64,000 nucleotides of DNA from Aquimarina sediminis. GTDB lineage: Bacteria > Bacteroidota > Bacteroidia > Flavobacteriales > Flavobacteriaceae. Shown one piece after another: positions 21,256-29,407 of this stretch. The stretch covers positions 1 to 64,000 of the forward strand of contig NZ_POYJ01000014.1 of NCBI RefSeq assembly GCF_002895435.1, in the 5' to 3' direction. The notes beneath the pieces are model-generated. The model did not search any database and had not been told where the DNA came from. It was given only the letters and a program-made list of their open reading frames with translations. Both the position numbers and the translations under genes were made by a program. The number at the start of each line of letters is the position of its first letter. Position 1 is the first letter of the stretch.

Positions 21256-21831
21256 ATGAAATTGTTACAAAAGACATATTGTGATTCTTTACGAGATCAC
21301 TATGAAACTTATTTTGGAGTTAAAGGTACCAGAAGAAATTGGGTAATTAGACCCACAGGAAAACTACCTGATGATTTTTATGTACTCGAAATTGAACTGG
21401 ACAGAAAGAATAAAAAATGGGTGTATCTGACTGTCGGAATGTCAATGGATAGGAAAGATGATAATTTGGTAGAGTTATTTGTGTACTCTTCAGAACAAAA
21501 TGATTCAATAGTAGAATTATTAACCTTAAATGCTTCCTGTCATAGAAATTCAAAACCCTTGGGGCTTCATTACACTGTAAATATTGGGCAACCTTGGCTT
21601 AGAAATTCTAAATGTAATCATGAATTTATCTCATCACCTCATTTGGAAGAATCAAAACTTGAGATGTTTCGATTTCAGGATAAAATATTTCATTGTTACT
21701 GGCTGATTCCAATTACCAAAAAGGAAAAAGATTTCAAAGTTGAAAAGGGTTATAAATCCTTAGAACGCCTTTTTATAGATAAAGAACTGGATTTTATGAA
21801 CCCTGATAGAAAGTGTTTAATTGAAAACTAA
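21256..21831 (+). CDS. Suppressor-of-fused (Sufu) domain protein
   Basis: The 191-residue protein matches the bacterial Sufu-domain pattern. An N-terminal part ends in a VYLTVGMS strand, followed by LGLHYTVNIGQPWL, KCNHEFISSPHLE, and a C-terminal HCYWLIPITKKEKDF segment followed by GYKSLERLF. There is no signal peptide, so it is probably cytoplasmic. Bacterial Sufu-domain proteins often act as immunity proteins or stand-alone proteins of unknown role; nothing here names a partner toxin. It is monocistronic, between the operon-end hairpin and a repeat-rich intergenic region. The length is typical for the family. Confidence 0.72.
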   Translation: MKLLQKTYCDSLRDHYETYFGVKGTRRNWVIRPTGKLPDDFYVLEIELDRKNKKWVYLTVGMSMDRKDDNLVELFVYSSEQNDSIVELLTLNASCHRNSKPLGLHYTVNIGQPWLRNSKCNHEFISSPHLEESKLEMFRFQDKIFHCYWLIPITKKEKDFKVEKGYKSLERLFIDKELDFMNPDRKCLIEN

Positions 21832-22027
21832 TACATAAAAGTAATATATAATAGTATAAACAAGCACTGATAAACGGTCAGAACGATAGAGAGGTAATAT
21901 TAGCCGACATTACTATTTCCGATCTATTGCTATTACTGACCCGCGCAAAGGGTTGGGGTTTCAGCGCACCGCTGAAGCTTCTTCCTGATGCGCTGGCTTG
22001 TTTTACTCTTGCAAGGGCGACTGCCCA

Positions 22028-22170
22028 TGTGCCGATGGTCGATGTTTGAAATGCGAGGACGCACCTCGGTAGTGTGCTGAGAGCGTTTCTTGTGCCGATG
22101 GTCGATATTTGTAGTGCGGGGAAGCACCTCGGTAGTGTGCTGAGAGCATTTCTTGTGCCGATGGTCGATG
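22028..22170. repeat. 63-bp tandem repeat, 2.3 copies, hairpin-forming
   Basis: TGTGCCGATGGTCGAT recurs at 22028, 22091 and 22154, exactly 63 bases apart. The first two units also share GCACCTCGGTAGTGTGCTGA. In unit 1 CGAGG pairs with CCTCG around ACGCA; in unit 2 CGGGG pairs with CCTCG, keeping the stem through a G-U pair. The third copy is cut after about 17 bases. This fits a structured RNA or a palindromic repeat element; no family recognised. Confidence 0.6.
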
Positions 22171-22200
22171 TCTTATAATGTAATGAGGGTATCCGGTATG

Positions 22201-22238
22201 CAGATGATCAATATTTTTGTTACCAGATCATCTGTTTT
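22201..22238. terminator. Terminator-like dyad between convergent genes
   Basis: CAGATGATC (22201-22209) pairs perfectly with GATCATCTG (22226-22234) and is followed by TTTT on the plus strand. It lies between the Sufu-domain gene and repeat region (plus strand) and the lipoprotein gene ending at 22272 (minus strand), so it could serve either direction. Confidence 0.5.
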
Positions 22239-22271
22239 GATGTGGAAATCAGATAAGTTGTTGGTTTTAAC

Positions 22272-22670
22272 TTATTCAAAAAATGTATGATATGTTTTAA
22301 AAGATTGCTCAATTTCCAAAACGACGGCATTTGCTTGTTTTGAGTCATCAATATTTGAAAGCTTTTGGATCAGTTTCATATGAGGATGCAGCCATTTATG
22401 CAGTTCATCATGACTTTCACCTTTCATGGTACAGCTCTTAATTAAATCATTGTTTAGTTGTTTTAATTCTCCCGCTAATGCTTGGTGGGTATTATTATTT
22501 TTTGCCAAATAAGTACTTAAAATTTCACTCCCTTTATCAATGTGTGGTTTCATTTCTTCATTGACCTTCCATTTTTTACCATTATTTAACTTTAGATCAT
22601 TTGTCGAGGTATTAGTATTACAGCTAATCAATAGTATTATACTTACTAAAATGTAGATTGTCTTTTGCAT
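22272..22670 (-). CDS. Small lipoprotein of unknown function
   Basis: This 132-residue protein begins with a lipoprotein signal ending LLISC (Cys17), so it is probably anchored in the outer membrane or periplasmic face. The mature part is mostly helical and rich in Lys, Glu and His, with HDELHKWLHPHMKLI near residues 85-100. The cluster of His and Met might bind metal, but no family is recognised. It is monocistronic and divergent from the AAA+ ATPase gene, with a shared 369-base intergenic region. Confidence 0.6.
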   Translation of the reverse strand: MQKTIYILVSIILLISCNTNTSTNDLKLNNGKKWKVNEEMKPHIDKGSEILSTYLAKNNNTHQALAGELKQLNNDLIKSCTMKGESHDELHKWLHPHMKLIQKLSNIDDSKQANAVVLEIEQSFKTYHTFFE

Positions 22671-23039
22671 TCTTGTATGGTTTTAAAAATTTGAGATGAT
22701 ATTAACCTTCTACTATTTAATAAAAAGAAAATATAAGAGATGAACAAATCTAACTTATTTTTTAATGATGTTATAGTACTTGTACTCTGAATACTGTAAT
22801 AATAAACCTCGATTATGCATTATAAAATCTTCTACAGCTTCAAACTGCTTCATAATATATGCTCAGTTCAAGTAATGAGACCGAATTTTTCTTCTTTACA
22901 TAAACAAAGAATAGCTAATTTTCTTTTACCACATATTCAAAGTATAGAAGTTACTAGATATATCTCAAAATCAAACATAATTTTTCAGATTAAATAACCG
23001 ATCTGTTAGTATATTTGAAGAAACTTTTAAAAAACAAAG
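22671..23039. other. Divergent intergenic region upstream of the AAA+ gene
   Basis: There is no gene that I can support; a 60-codon frame at 22815-22997 lacks any recognisable feature. It should hold the promoters of the lipoprotein gene (minus) and the AAA+ gene (plus). Only the plus-strand -7 element is clear (separate entry). Confidence 0.5.
23010..23017 (+). promoter_or_regulatory. Bacteroidota-type -7 element for the AAA+ gene
   Basis: TATATTTG matches the TAnnTTTG consensus exactly and lies 22 bases before the TTG start at 23040. No good TTTG box is found 19-21 bases upstream, so the promoter may be weak or activator-dependent. Confidence 0.4.
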
Positions 23040-24506
23040 TTGTTGGAAATTTCTGTAGCATATCTCGATATTCTTAAAAAAGAAGGAGATAAAGTATTGG
23101 CAATTTGCCAAAACCTCAATACTAATAAAGAATTTAATACAGCGGTATCTTCTGTGATTGATAAAAATTCAAAAGCAATAAGTTATAAAGCTGAGCATAT
23201 ACTATTATATGATATTCTTAAAATATTTGAAGGATATCTGGATCTAAGAAAAGATGCTTCTGAGGTACCTGTAAAAGTTAAATTTATTCTGGTATTTTTT
23301 TATGAGAAACTACAAGGCAAAGATTTAAGTACTACATATGATCTCAAAAAACTTAATGAGCTTCCGCTATCACCACAGTTTAATAAGAATGTAAATATCA
23401 TTCGAAATACGTCCTTTTTTAAGCCGGTTGATGAGATGAAACAAGAATTTATCTTACCAGCTACTTTGGCAAAAATTAAAAGTGAGTATATGTTGGGTGT
23501 AAACTCATTTATAAGCAGGTATACTTCATTGATAGTCAATGCAGATGGCGTGATAACCGATAAGGAGCGAAAATTTTTGACACAAGTATCAGATAAAGTA
23601 ACAAAGCCGAAGATCTTTGTAAAAAAGGCAAAATACAATGAAGTACCAGAGAATGACACTCTTGAGATAGTACTTCAGGAACTTGATGAGCTTATAGGGC
23701 TTAAAAACATCAAAGAAAATATCCAGGACCTTACGAATTTTCTAAAGGTTCAAAAAATTAGAGAAGAAAAAGGGCTAAAAACATCCAATAATTCGTTACA
23801 TGCTGTTTTTATGGGACCTCCCGGAACAGGAAAAACTACTGTTGCTCGTATGTTAGGTAGAATATATAAGCATCTGGGATATTTAGAAAAAGGGCATTTA
23901 ATAGAAACAGATAGGGCAGGTATGGTAGCAGGATATGTAGGGCAAACTGCGATCAAAGCAGATGAAATCATTAAATCTGCTCTTGGTGGTGTATTGTTTA
24001 TAGATGAGGCATACTCACTTACTTCTGGGGGACTTAACGATTTTGGAACTGAAGCTATAGAAGTTCTCCTCAAACGTATGGAAGATCATAGAGATGATAT
24101 CGTTATTGTAGTGGCAGGATATCCAGACGAAATGCAAGAATTTATACAAACAAATCCAGGTCTTCAGTCACGATTTAATAGATATTTTGAATTTGATCAC
24201 TTCACTCCTGAAGCATTGCGAGATATATTTAAACTCTTTGCTAAAAAGGCTGATTTTATACTTACCGAAGATGCAGAAGAAAAACTTATGGAAATTCTGG
24301 ATAGAATTCACGAAAAAAGACATAGAGGTTTTGGTAATGCAAGAACCATTCGAAACTTATTCGAAAAAATTATAGAAAGACAAGCCAATAGAATTGTTTC
24401 AATAACGCCCATTACCGAAAAAACATTAATGACATTAAGAGAAGATGACATACCCGAAATATTAAAAACAGTAAAAGAAATTATTCTTTTTGATGAAGAT
24501 GAATAA
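23040..24506 (+). CDS. CbbX/SpoVK-like AAA+ ATPase with TerB-like N-terminal region
   Basis: The 488-residue protein starts at TTG; the resulting MLEISVAYLD start has no better in-frame alternative. Residues 150-186 (ISRYTSLIVNADGVITDKER) look like a TerB-type helical motif. The AAA+ domain covers about 215-480: Walker A GPPGTGKTT (259-267), Walker B VLFIDEA (318-324), then a GLQSRFNRYFEF segment with a likely arginine finger, and a sensor-2 region RHRGFGNARTIRNLFE. This is the CbbX/SpoVK subfamily, whose members remodel protein complexes as hexamers. It heads a cluster with coiled-coil, PspA-like, OmpA-fused and ABC-transporter genes, suggesting it remodels one of those partners. The partner is inferred, not shown. 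Confidence 0.8.
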   Translation: MLEISVAYLDILKKEGDKVLAICQNLNTNKEFNTAVSSVIDKNSKAISYKAEHILLYDILKIFEGYLDLRKDASEVPVKVKFILVFFYEKLQGKDLSTTYDLKKLNELPLSPQFNKNVNIIRNTSFFKPVDEMKQEFILPATLAKIKSEYMLGVNSFISRYTSLIVNADGVITDKERKFLTQVSDKVTKPKIFVKKAKYNEVPENDTLEIVLQELDELIGLKNIKENIQDLTNFLKVQKIREEKGLKTSNNSLHAVFMGPPGTGKTTVARMLGRIYKHLGYLEKGHLIETDRAGMVAGYVGQTAIKADEIIKSALGGVLFIDEAYSLTSGGLNDFGTEAIEVLLKRMEDHRDDIVIVVAGYPDEMQEFIQTNPGLQSRFNRYFEFDHFTPEALRDIFKLFAKKADFILTEDAEEKLMEILDRIHEKRHRGFGNARTIRNLFEKIIERQANRIVSITPITEKTLMTLREDDIPEILKTVKEIILFDEDE

Positions 24507-24850
24507 ACTGAGATATACTTAGGGTATAACCGGTATTAATATGTTGTAAACGTTGTGAGTAGGTGCAATAATATGTAAATGAACAGAGTTGTTATCTTTT
24601 TACGACAATTATAGTACAAAAAGATGTATTTTAGAAGTATCATAGATGGACTGTAACATTTTGCATTCGGATAACACTAATACAATAAAAGTAAGAACTA
24701 ACACAAAAATCATACAAGATCATTTTGTTAAATTACATACTGTATACAATTTGATAAGGGTAAGAAAAACGATAATATTTGTAAGAATTTATTTAAATTT
24801 ACCTCTTAGATCAGTATTTTAGCATAATGAGTTTATCAAATCAATTTTAA
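24507..24850. other. Intergenic region with promoter for the PspA-like module
   Basis: There is no gene in this 344-base AT-rich stretch. It separates the AAA+ gene from the coiled-coil gene, so the two may be transcribed independently. The only signal I can support is a promoter-like TTTG (24750-24753), 20 bases, then AATATTTG (24774-24781). Confidence 0.5.
24750..24781 (+). promoter_or_regulatory. Putative promoter of the coiled-coil/PspA-like operon
   Basis: TTTG at 24750-24753 is followed after 20 bases by AATATTTG at 24774-24781, one mismatch from TAnnTTTG. The predicted transcript would begin near 24788, about 63 bases before the start codon at 24851. Confidence 0.4.
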
Positions 24851-25543
24851 ATGGCTAAAGAAAAATTTAATTGGAAAGGTCTTTTTATTAATGAAGAAAC
24901 TTCTGAAGAAAATAAAAGTAAAGAGAGTTCACCACCATCACCATCAAAATCGAGTTCAACTTCTTTTCCTGAAACAAGTAAACCGGTTTCAAAATTTCCA
25001 GAACATCCTCCAAAATCAACCATAGTAAATGATAGTATATTAAATACTGTTATAGAAATGTATGAGTCAGGATTTGAGTCTTTGAATAAGCCTGGATATG
25101 ATTTTTACGAATTTTTTAAAGCGATCAAAGCAGTTGGATCTAATGACCCTTCAGTGTATAAGATGGCTTTAACGATGGCTCAGGGAGTAGATTCAAACGT
25201 AACAAAAAATGGACTTCTAACTCAGGCTGATTTTTATATTAAAGAGATAGAAAAAGTACATAAGCAATATGAGACTCAGGGAAATTCTAAGAAATCAAAA
25301 ATCCTGAATGCTCAAAAGACAAAAAAAGATACACTTAATGCTGATATCTCTACATTAGAAAAGAAACTAATAGAGATTCAGAATCAGATTAGTGTAAAGA
25401 AAGATTTGCTGCAATCTGTAGATGCAGATTTAATGTCTGAAGTATCAGAAATCGATCAAAAGATAGTTGCTAATGATAAAGCAAGAACTAAGATTTTAGA
25501 AACAATTATGGCCGTTGTAGACGGTATTAAAAGTAATATATAA
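24851..25543 (+). CDS. Cytoplasmic coiled-coil protein of the PspA/ABC module
   Basis: The 230-residue protein has no signal or membrane segment. Residues 15-65 are Ser/Pro/Lys-rich and probably disordered. Residues 70-125 form a compact helical part (MYESGFESLNKPGYDFYEFF). About 140-215 is a long coiled coil (heptad-like LEKKLIEIQNQISVKKDLLQ). It is separated from the next gene by 11 bases and is clearly co-transcribed with the membrane PspA-like protein. It could be an adaptor between the AAA+ ATPase and the membrane component. I recognise no named family. Confidence 0.65.
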   Translation: MAKEKFNWKGLFINEETSEENKSKESSPPSPSKSSSTSFPETSKPVSKFPEHPPKSTIVNDSILNTVIEMYESGFESLNKPGYDFYEFFKAIKAVGSNDPSVYKMALTMAQGVDSNVTKNGLLTQADFYIKEIEKVHKQYETQGNSKKSKILNAQKTKKDTLNADISTLEKKLIEIQNQISVKKDLLQSVDADLMSEVSEIDQKIVANDKARTKILETIMAVVDGIKSNI

Positions 25544-25554
25544 GCAATAGATTA

Positions 25555-26673
25555 ATGGATCAAGAATCAAAAAGCCACTTATTAGATCTACCTATTCTGA
25601 AACATTTTGATGATGAAAAGGGAGAAATATCTTTAAATCCTAATAATTGGAGAAATGGCGAAAAAGGATTAAATGCATTTCTTAAAATTGCATTGTTTGC
25701 AGGTTTGGGATATGCAGCATGGGTATATGTATTACCACCCTTGTTTACTGCATTAGGACAAGTAATAGCGCTTGCAGGAGTAGCGGTATTTGTGATATTT
25801 TTTATCCTTATGCTCCCCGTAATTTTAAAATTTCTGCGTAGAGTAACAAGAGGAATCCATAAGTCATTAATAAAACATGACCCTTTTGGAGAATTGCAGG
25901 AGCAAAAGCAAAAAATGCTAATGAACAGAAAGGTTTTTAAAGAATCTAAAGCCAAAATCAGAGCATTAAAAAGTAATATGGAGCTTGAAGCTTCTAAAGC
26001 AGAAAAAGAATCCAAAGAGTTCCAAGATCATGTAGTAACACTACAAAAGCAGGCAGAAAAGATAAGAAGCAAAATGGAAGCTATCGTATCTCAGAAAGGA
26101 AATGCAGGTAAAGATACAGATGAGTATGTAGAATTACATAGCGCTTTGGCAAAGAAATTGTCACAATCCCAACAGATTGCTCATCAATTAAAACAAAGCA
26201 AAGGGTTTATCCAAAAATACGGTAGTAGAGCCAATGTAATGGGGAAATTGGATCGAAAATTAACTCTGGCCGGTACAGCAATAGATATCAAAATATCTGA
26301 CTTTGAAGTAACGATAAAGATGTTAGAAAAAGAATATCAATTTGCCAAATCAGCAAAAGCAGCAACAGACGGAGCTAAATCAGCTATGCTATTTACCAAA
26401 GATTGGGAATTAGAATACGCACTTGATGTTATAACAGAGACCATTGCTATGGATATTGCAAAGACTCAGGAAAATCTATCCGATATCGATATGCTAACTT
26501 CTAAGTATGATATGGATAGTGATGAGTTGTATTCGCAATTGGATACGCTGGCAGATAATATAAAAACAGGAAAAGATTATATTCCTGATGCTAAGAAATA
26601 TAAAAATCCAAACTATAAGCTTACCGCTGAAGATAAAGAAGCTAGTGGTGGTTTTGGAAACATGTTTGATTAA
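25555..26673 (+). CDS. Membrane-anchored PspA-like coiled-coil protein
   Basis: In this 372-residue protein two hydrophobic segments (about 40-60 and 70-93) are followed by a basic stretch. A long helical coiled-coil region (about 110-300) rich in Lys, Glu, Ala and Gln follows, resembling PspA/IM30 in composition (LQKQAEKIRSKMEAIV, LAKKLSQSQQIAHQLK). The C-terminal tail is acidic and ends GGFGNMFD. PspA family proteins are normally soluble and membrane-binding; integral anchors here would be unusual. It sits between the coiled-coil gene and the OmpA-fused binding protein. A role in inner-membrane integrity or as a scaffold for the transporter is inference. Similarity to PspA is by character, not a firm family match. 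Confidence 0.6.
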   Translation: MDQESKSHLLDLPILKHFDDEKGEISLNPNNWRNGEKGLNAFLKIALFAGLGYAAWVYVLPPLFTALGQVIALAGVAVFVIFFILMLPVILKFLRRVTRGIHKSLIKHDPFGELQEQKQKMLMNRKVFKESKAKIRALKSNMELEASKAEKESKEFQDHVVTLQKQAEKIRSKMEAIVSQKGNAGKDTDEYVELHSALAKKLSQSQQIAHQLKQSKGFIQKYGSRANVMGKLDRKLTLAGTAIDIKISDFEVTIKMLEKEYQFAKSAKAATDGAKSAMLFTKDWELEYALDVITETIAMDIAKTQENLSDIDMLTSKYDMDSDELYSQLDTLADNIKTGKDYIPDAKKYKNPNYKLTAEDKEASGGFGNMFD

Positions 26674-26722
26674 ACATACTTACTAACTAACTAATTCAAG
26701 TATAAATTATAATAATAACAGA

Positions 26723-28537
26723 ATGGGTAAAATCTTAAGAACAAAGAAACTCACAACACTATCCGAACTTCTAATTGTAATTATTCTACTAGGAGCTATC
26801 TTGGGTGCAGTGTATTATTTTGCACCAGGTCTTAGAGTAGGAGAAGCAAAACAATTAGATGAATTAAATATTAATAAAGAAGAAGTAGATAATGTAACTA
26901 CTTCTGAGAAATTAGAGTTACCATCGACAAGCTTGTCAAGCAGTGTAAAGGATAAGCCTCTTGTAAGAATTGCGGCTTACGCCTGGAATGCTCAATCCGG
27001 TATTATCGTATCTAATGGAGGACCAAAAACTACCAAAGGTTCTCTAATGGAGCAAAACGGAGTGAATTTAGAAATCATCCGTCAGGATTGGCTTTCTGAA
27101 TTGAGAAATATGCAAATGAAATTTATCGAAGAATTTGATCGAGGTGAAGAATTTCCTGATGCCGATAAGAGTGCGTTTGCCATTATGATGATGGGAGATG
27201 GAGCTCCTTTTTATATCAGTACCATGCAACAAGCTTTAGACGATAAATTTGGTAAAGATAAATACCATGTACAGGTGGTTGGAGCAGTAGGACTTAGTTA
27301 TGGAGAAGATAAGCTTATTGGACCACCAAGTTGGAAAGTTGATCCTAAAAGTATGAAGGGATCATTAATCTCTGCTGTACTTGGTGATGGTGACTGGGTA
27401 ACAGCTTTAAACTATGCTTTTGCCAATGGTTTAAAAGTAAATCCAGATGTAACAACTTATGATCCAGATGCTGTAAACTTTTACCCATCACAGGATGATG
27501 ATTATATAAAATCTGCAGAAGAACTTATCAAATCTCAGAAAGCAGGGTGGACGGTGCCACTTAAAGAAGTGAAGAACGGAAAACTAACAGGAAAAACGAT
27601 CAACAAAAAAGTAGATGGATGTGCAACCTGGACACCAGGTGATAAAATGGTTTTCGATGCGCTTAATGGGTTTACAGATATTATATCTACCCGAGAGTTT
27701 AATAATCAGATGGCTACTACTGTTATTGCAGTAAAAGAATGGTCTGTAAAACACCCGGATATTGTTAGTAATATTTTGAAATCAGCATTAACCGCTTCTA
27801 ATCAAATGAAGCAATATGATGAATGGCAAGTAAGAGCTTCTGAAGCAGTAGCTAAAACCTATGATATGGAAACACCAAAATATTGGTATGACATGTTTAA
27901 AGGTCAAAAAGGAAGTAAAAATGGTATTGATTATAACATGGGAGGATCAAGAGTATTTAACTATGCAGACGTAATGCAATATTATGGAATTACTGATGGA
28001 ACTAATCGATACAAAGCGGTATACAATCAAGTATCTTCATATTTGAGTGAATTGAATCCATTTGGTTTTAATGAGTCCGTTAAAAGAATTGTACCTTATG
28101 ATGAGGCAGTAAATCTTTATTTTGTTAAAAATATTAATGATATTGATGCTGGTTCAGCTTATAAGGCAGATTATACCAAAGAAGCAGAAGAAGTATTAGC
28201 GTCTGGTGAGTGGAATATTAATTTTGATACTGGAAGTGCAAATATTTCTGGATCATCAGCAAAAACCCTAGAAACTATTTATAATCTATTAATCCAGGCA
28301 GAAGATACAAAACTTAGGTTAGAGGGGCATACAGATGATACCGGTTCTACAGAAGCAAACTATGATTTATCACAACGACGTGCGCAATCAGTAGTAAACT
28401 TCTTAAGAAGCAAAGGGATTCCTCAATCACGTTTTCAGTCTGTAATCGGAAAAGGAGAAGATGAACCAATTGAAACAAATACTACCGCTAGTGGTAGAGC
28501 AAAAAACAGACGAGTGGTTATTACATTATTGAAATAA
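26723..28537 (+). CDS. Inner-membrane-anchored substrate-binding protein fused to OmpA domain
   Basis: The 604-residue protein has one membrane segment (about 13-33), so it stays anchored with the rest in the periplasm. Residues 65-485 look like a type II periplasmic binding domain of the NitT/TauT (NMT1-like) class, starting PLVRIAAYAWNAQSG. Residues 499-604 are a complete OmpA C-terminal domain: FDTGSANIS, GHTDDTGS (535-542), LSQRRAQSVVNFL and GRAKNRR, which bind peptidoglycan. The fusion would hold a binding protein between the inner membrane and cell wall. The matching ABC permease and ATPase follow after a terminator. The ligand is not predictable from sequence. Its cluster with PspA-like and AAA+ genes suggests envelope sensing or maintenance rather than simple nutrient import. 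Confidence 0.82.
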   Translation: MGKILRTKKLTTLSELLIVIILLGAILGAVYYFAPGLRVGEAKQLDELNINKEEVDNVTTSEKLELPSTSLSSSVKDKPLVRIAAYAWNAQSGIIVSNGGPKTTKGSLMEQNGVNLEIIRQDWLSELRNMQMKFIEEFDRGEEFPDADKSAFAIMMMGDGAPFYISTMQQALDDKFGKDKYHVQVVGAVGLSYGEDKLIGPPSWKVDPKSMKGSLISAVLGDGDWVTALNYAFANGLKVNPDVTTYDPDAVNFYPSQDDDYIKSAEELIKSQKAGWTVPLKEVKNGKLTGKTINKKVDGCATWTPGDKMVFDALNGFTDIISTREFNNQMATTVIAVKEWSVKHPDIVSNILKSALTASNQMKQYDEWQVRASEAVAKTYDMETPKYWYDMFKGQKGSKNGIDYNMGGSRVFNYADVMQYYGITDGTNRYKAVYNQVSSYLSELNPFGFNESVKRIVPYDEAVNLYFVKNINDIDAGSAYKADYTKEAEEVLASGEWNINFDTGSANISGSSAKTLETIYNLLIQAEDTKLRLEGHTDDTGSTEANYDLSQRRAQSVVNFLRSKGIPQSRFQSVIGKGEDEPIETNTTASGRAKNRRVVITLLK

Positions 28538-28560
28538 CAAGATGATATCGAGGTAATAAA

Positions 28561-28619
28561 AAAGCCGTCCTGATGCATGCAGAATAGACGTTTTGCGTAT
28601 TGGACGGCTTTATTTTTTT
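28561..28619 (+). terminator. Rho-independent terminator between binding protein and permease
   Basis: AAAGCCGTCC (28561-28570) pairs perfectly with GGACGGCTTT (28602-28611), followed by ATTTTTTT. An inner ATGCA/TGCGT pairing extends it. It lies 23 bases after the OmpA-fusion stop and its T-tract ends 14 bases before the permease start, so it can reduce read-through into the transporter genes. Confidence 0.85.
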
Positions 28620-28632
28620 AGGAATTAGCTTT

Positions 28633-29403
28633 ATGAAACATATATTCAAACCATTCGAAAAAATCAGTAAAAATAGTAGATTACTAATCATTCTGGTATG
28701 GGTAGTTGCTGTTTTGGTCTTTTGGTTTATTTCAAGTATGGGAGAACGACATTTGTTTCCATCTCCCCAACAGGTACTCACAGGTTTTACAGAACTCTAT
28801 AATGAAGGTTTGGTAGTACACATAGGTAGCTCTTTATTGCTTTGTATAAAGGCAATATTGATCGCGGTAATCATTTCTTTATTACTTACTTATTTGTCTA
28901 CGATACCTGTAGTAACCCCAATTGCAAGGATGCTAAGTAAACTACGATATCTTCCGCTTACCGGTATCTCCTTTTATCTAGCTATTCTGATTAGTGATGC
29001 AAGAACAATGCAAGTTTGGGTATTGGTAGTATTTATGGCTACTTATCTTACTACATCTTTATTAAGTATGGTTAGCTCTATACCACAAGAAGAGTTTGAT
29101 CATGCTAGATCTTTACAATGTAATCGTTGGGAAGTATTATGGGAGGTAGTTATAAAGGGAAGAATAGATTATGTAATTGAAGTAATTAGACAAAACCTAG
29201 CTATTGTATGGATGATGCTGGTAACCGTAGAATCTATTCTGGTAGCAGCAGGAGGATTAGGTTTCTTGATAAAAAACTCGGATAAATTCATGAATCATGG
29301 TAGAATCATTGCATTACAGATTGTAATACTATTAGTTGGTTTATCCATAGATTTTGTCCTTGACTACCTTAGAAAATCATTTTTTAGATACTCAAAAATA
29401 TAG
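28633..29403 (+). CDS. ABC transporter permease, NitT/TauT type
   Basis: The ATG at 28633 is chosen: an in-frame TTG at 28600 would place the start inside the terminator hairpin. The 256-residue product (MKHIFKPFEKI) has about six membrane helices. A BPD_transp_1-type cytoplasmic EAA loop reads IPQEEFDHARSLQCNRWEVLWEVV, the segment that docks onto the ATPase, ending in an SILVAAGGLGFLI stretch. This fits the sulfonate/nitrate/taurine permease family. It lies five bases before the ABC ATPase gene and beside the OmpA-fused binding protein, and is likely its translocation channel. Confidence 0.82.
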   Translation: MKHIFKPFEKISKNSRLLIILVWVVAVLVFWFISSMGERHLFPSPQQVLTGFTELYNEGLVVHIGSSLLLCIKAILIAVIISLLLTYLSTIPVVTPIARMLSKLRYLPLTGISFYLAILISDARTMQVWVLVVFMATYLTTSLLSMVSSIPQEEFDHARSLQCNRWEVLWEVVIKGRIDYVIEVIRQNLAIVWMMLVTVESILVAAGGLGFLIKNSDKFMNHGRIIALQIVILLVGLSIDFVLDYLRKSFFRYSKI

Positions 29404-29407
29404 TTTG

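Larger units (their letters stand above)
21832..22271. other. Gene-free stretch with G+C-rich structured repeats
   Basis: This stretch has no convincing gene. From about 21935 the composition switches to distinctly higher G+C than the surroundings. It contains a small hairpin TCAGCG-CAC-CGCTGA, a 63-bp tandem repeat (separate entry) and a terminator-like dyad before the convergent lipoprotein gene. The frames that stay open on either strand are low in quality and look like by-products of the repeats. Confidence 0.6.

Noticed and set aside
21933..22127. Minus-strand frame with repeated SNIDHRH
   Set aside because: The repetition simply translates the 63-bp DNA repeat; no start context or domain supports a protein.
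21930..22270. Retron, attC or CRISPR-like element in the G+C-rich repeats
   Set aside because: No reverse transcriptase, integrase or Cas gene is nearby; only two and a part units are present, with no variable spacers.
22815..22997. 60-codon frame before the AAA+ gene
   Set aside because: No recognisable feature, and it occupies the region expected to hold the promoter.
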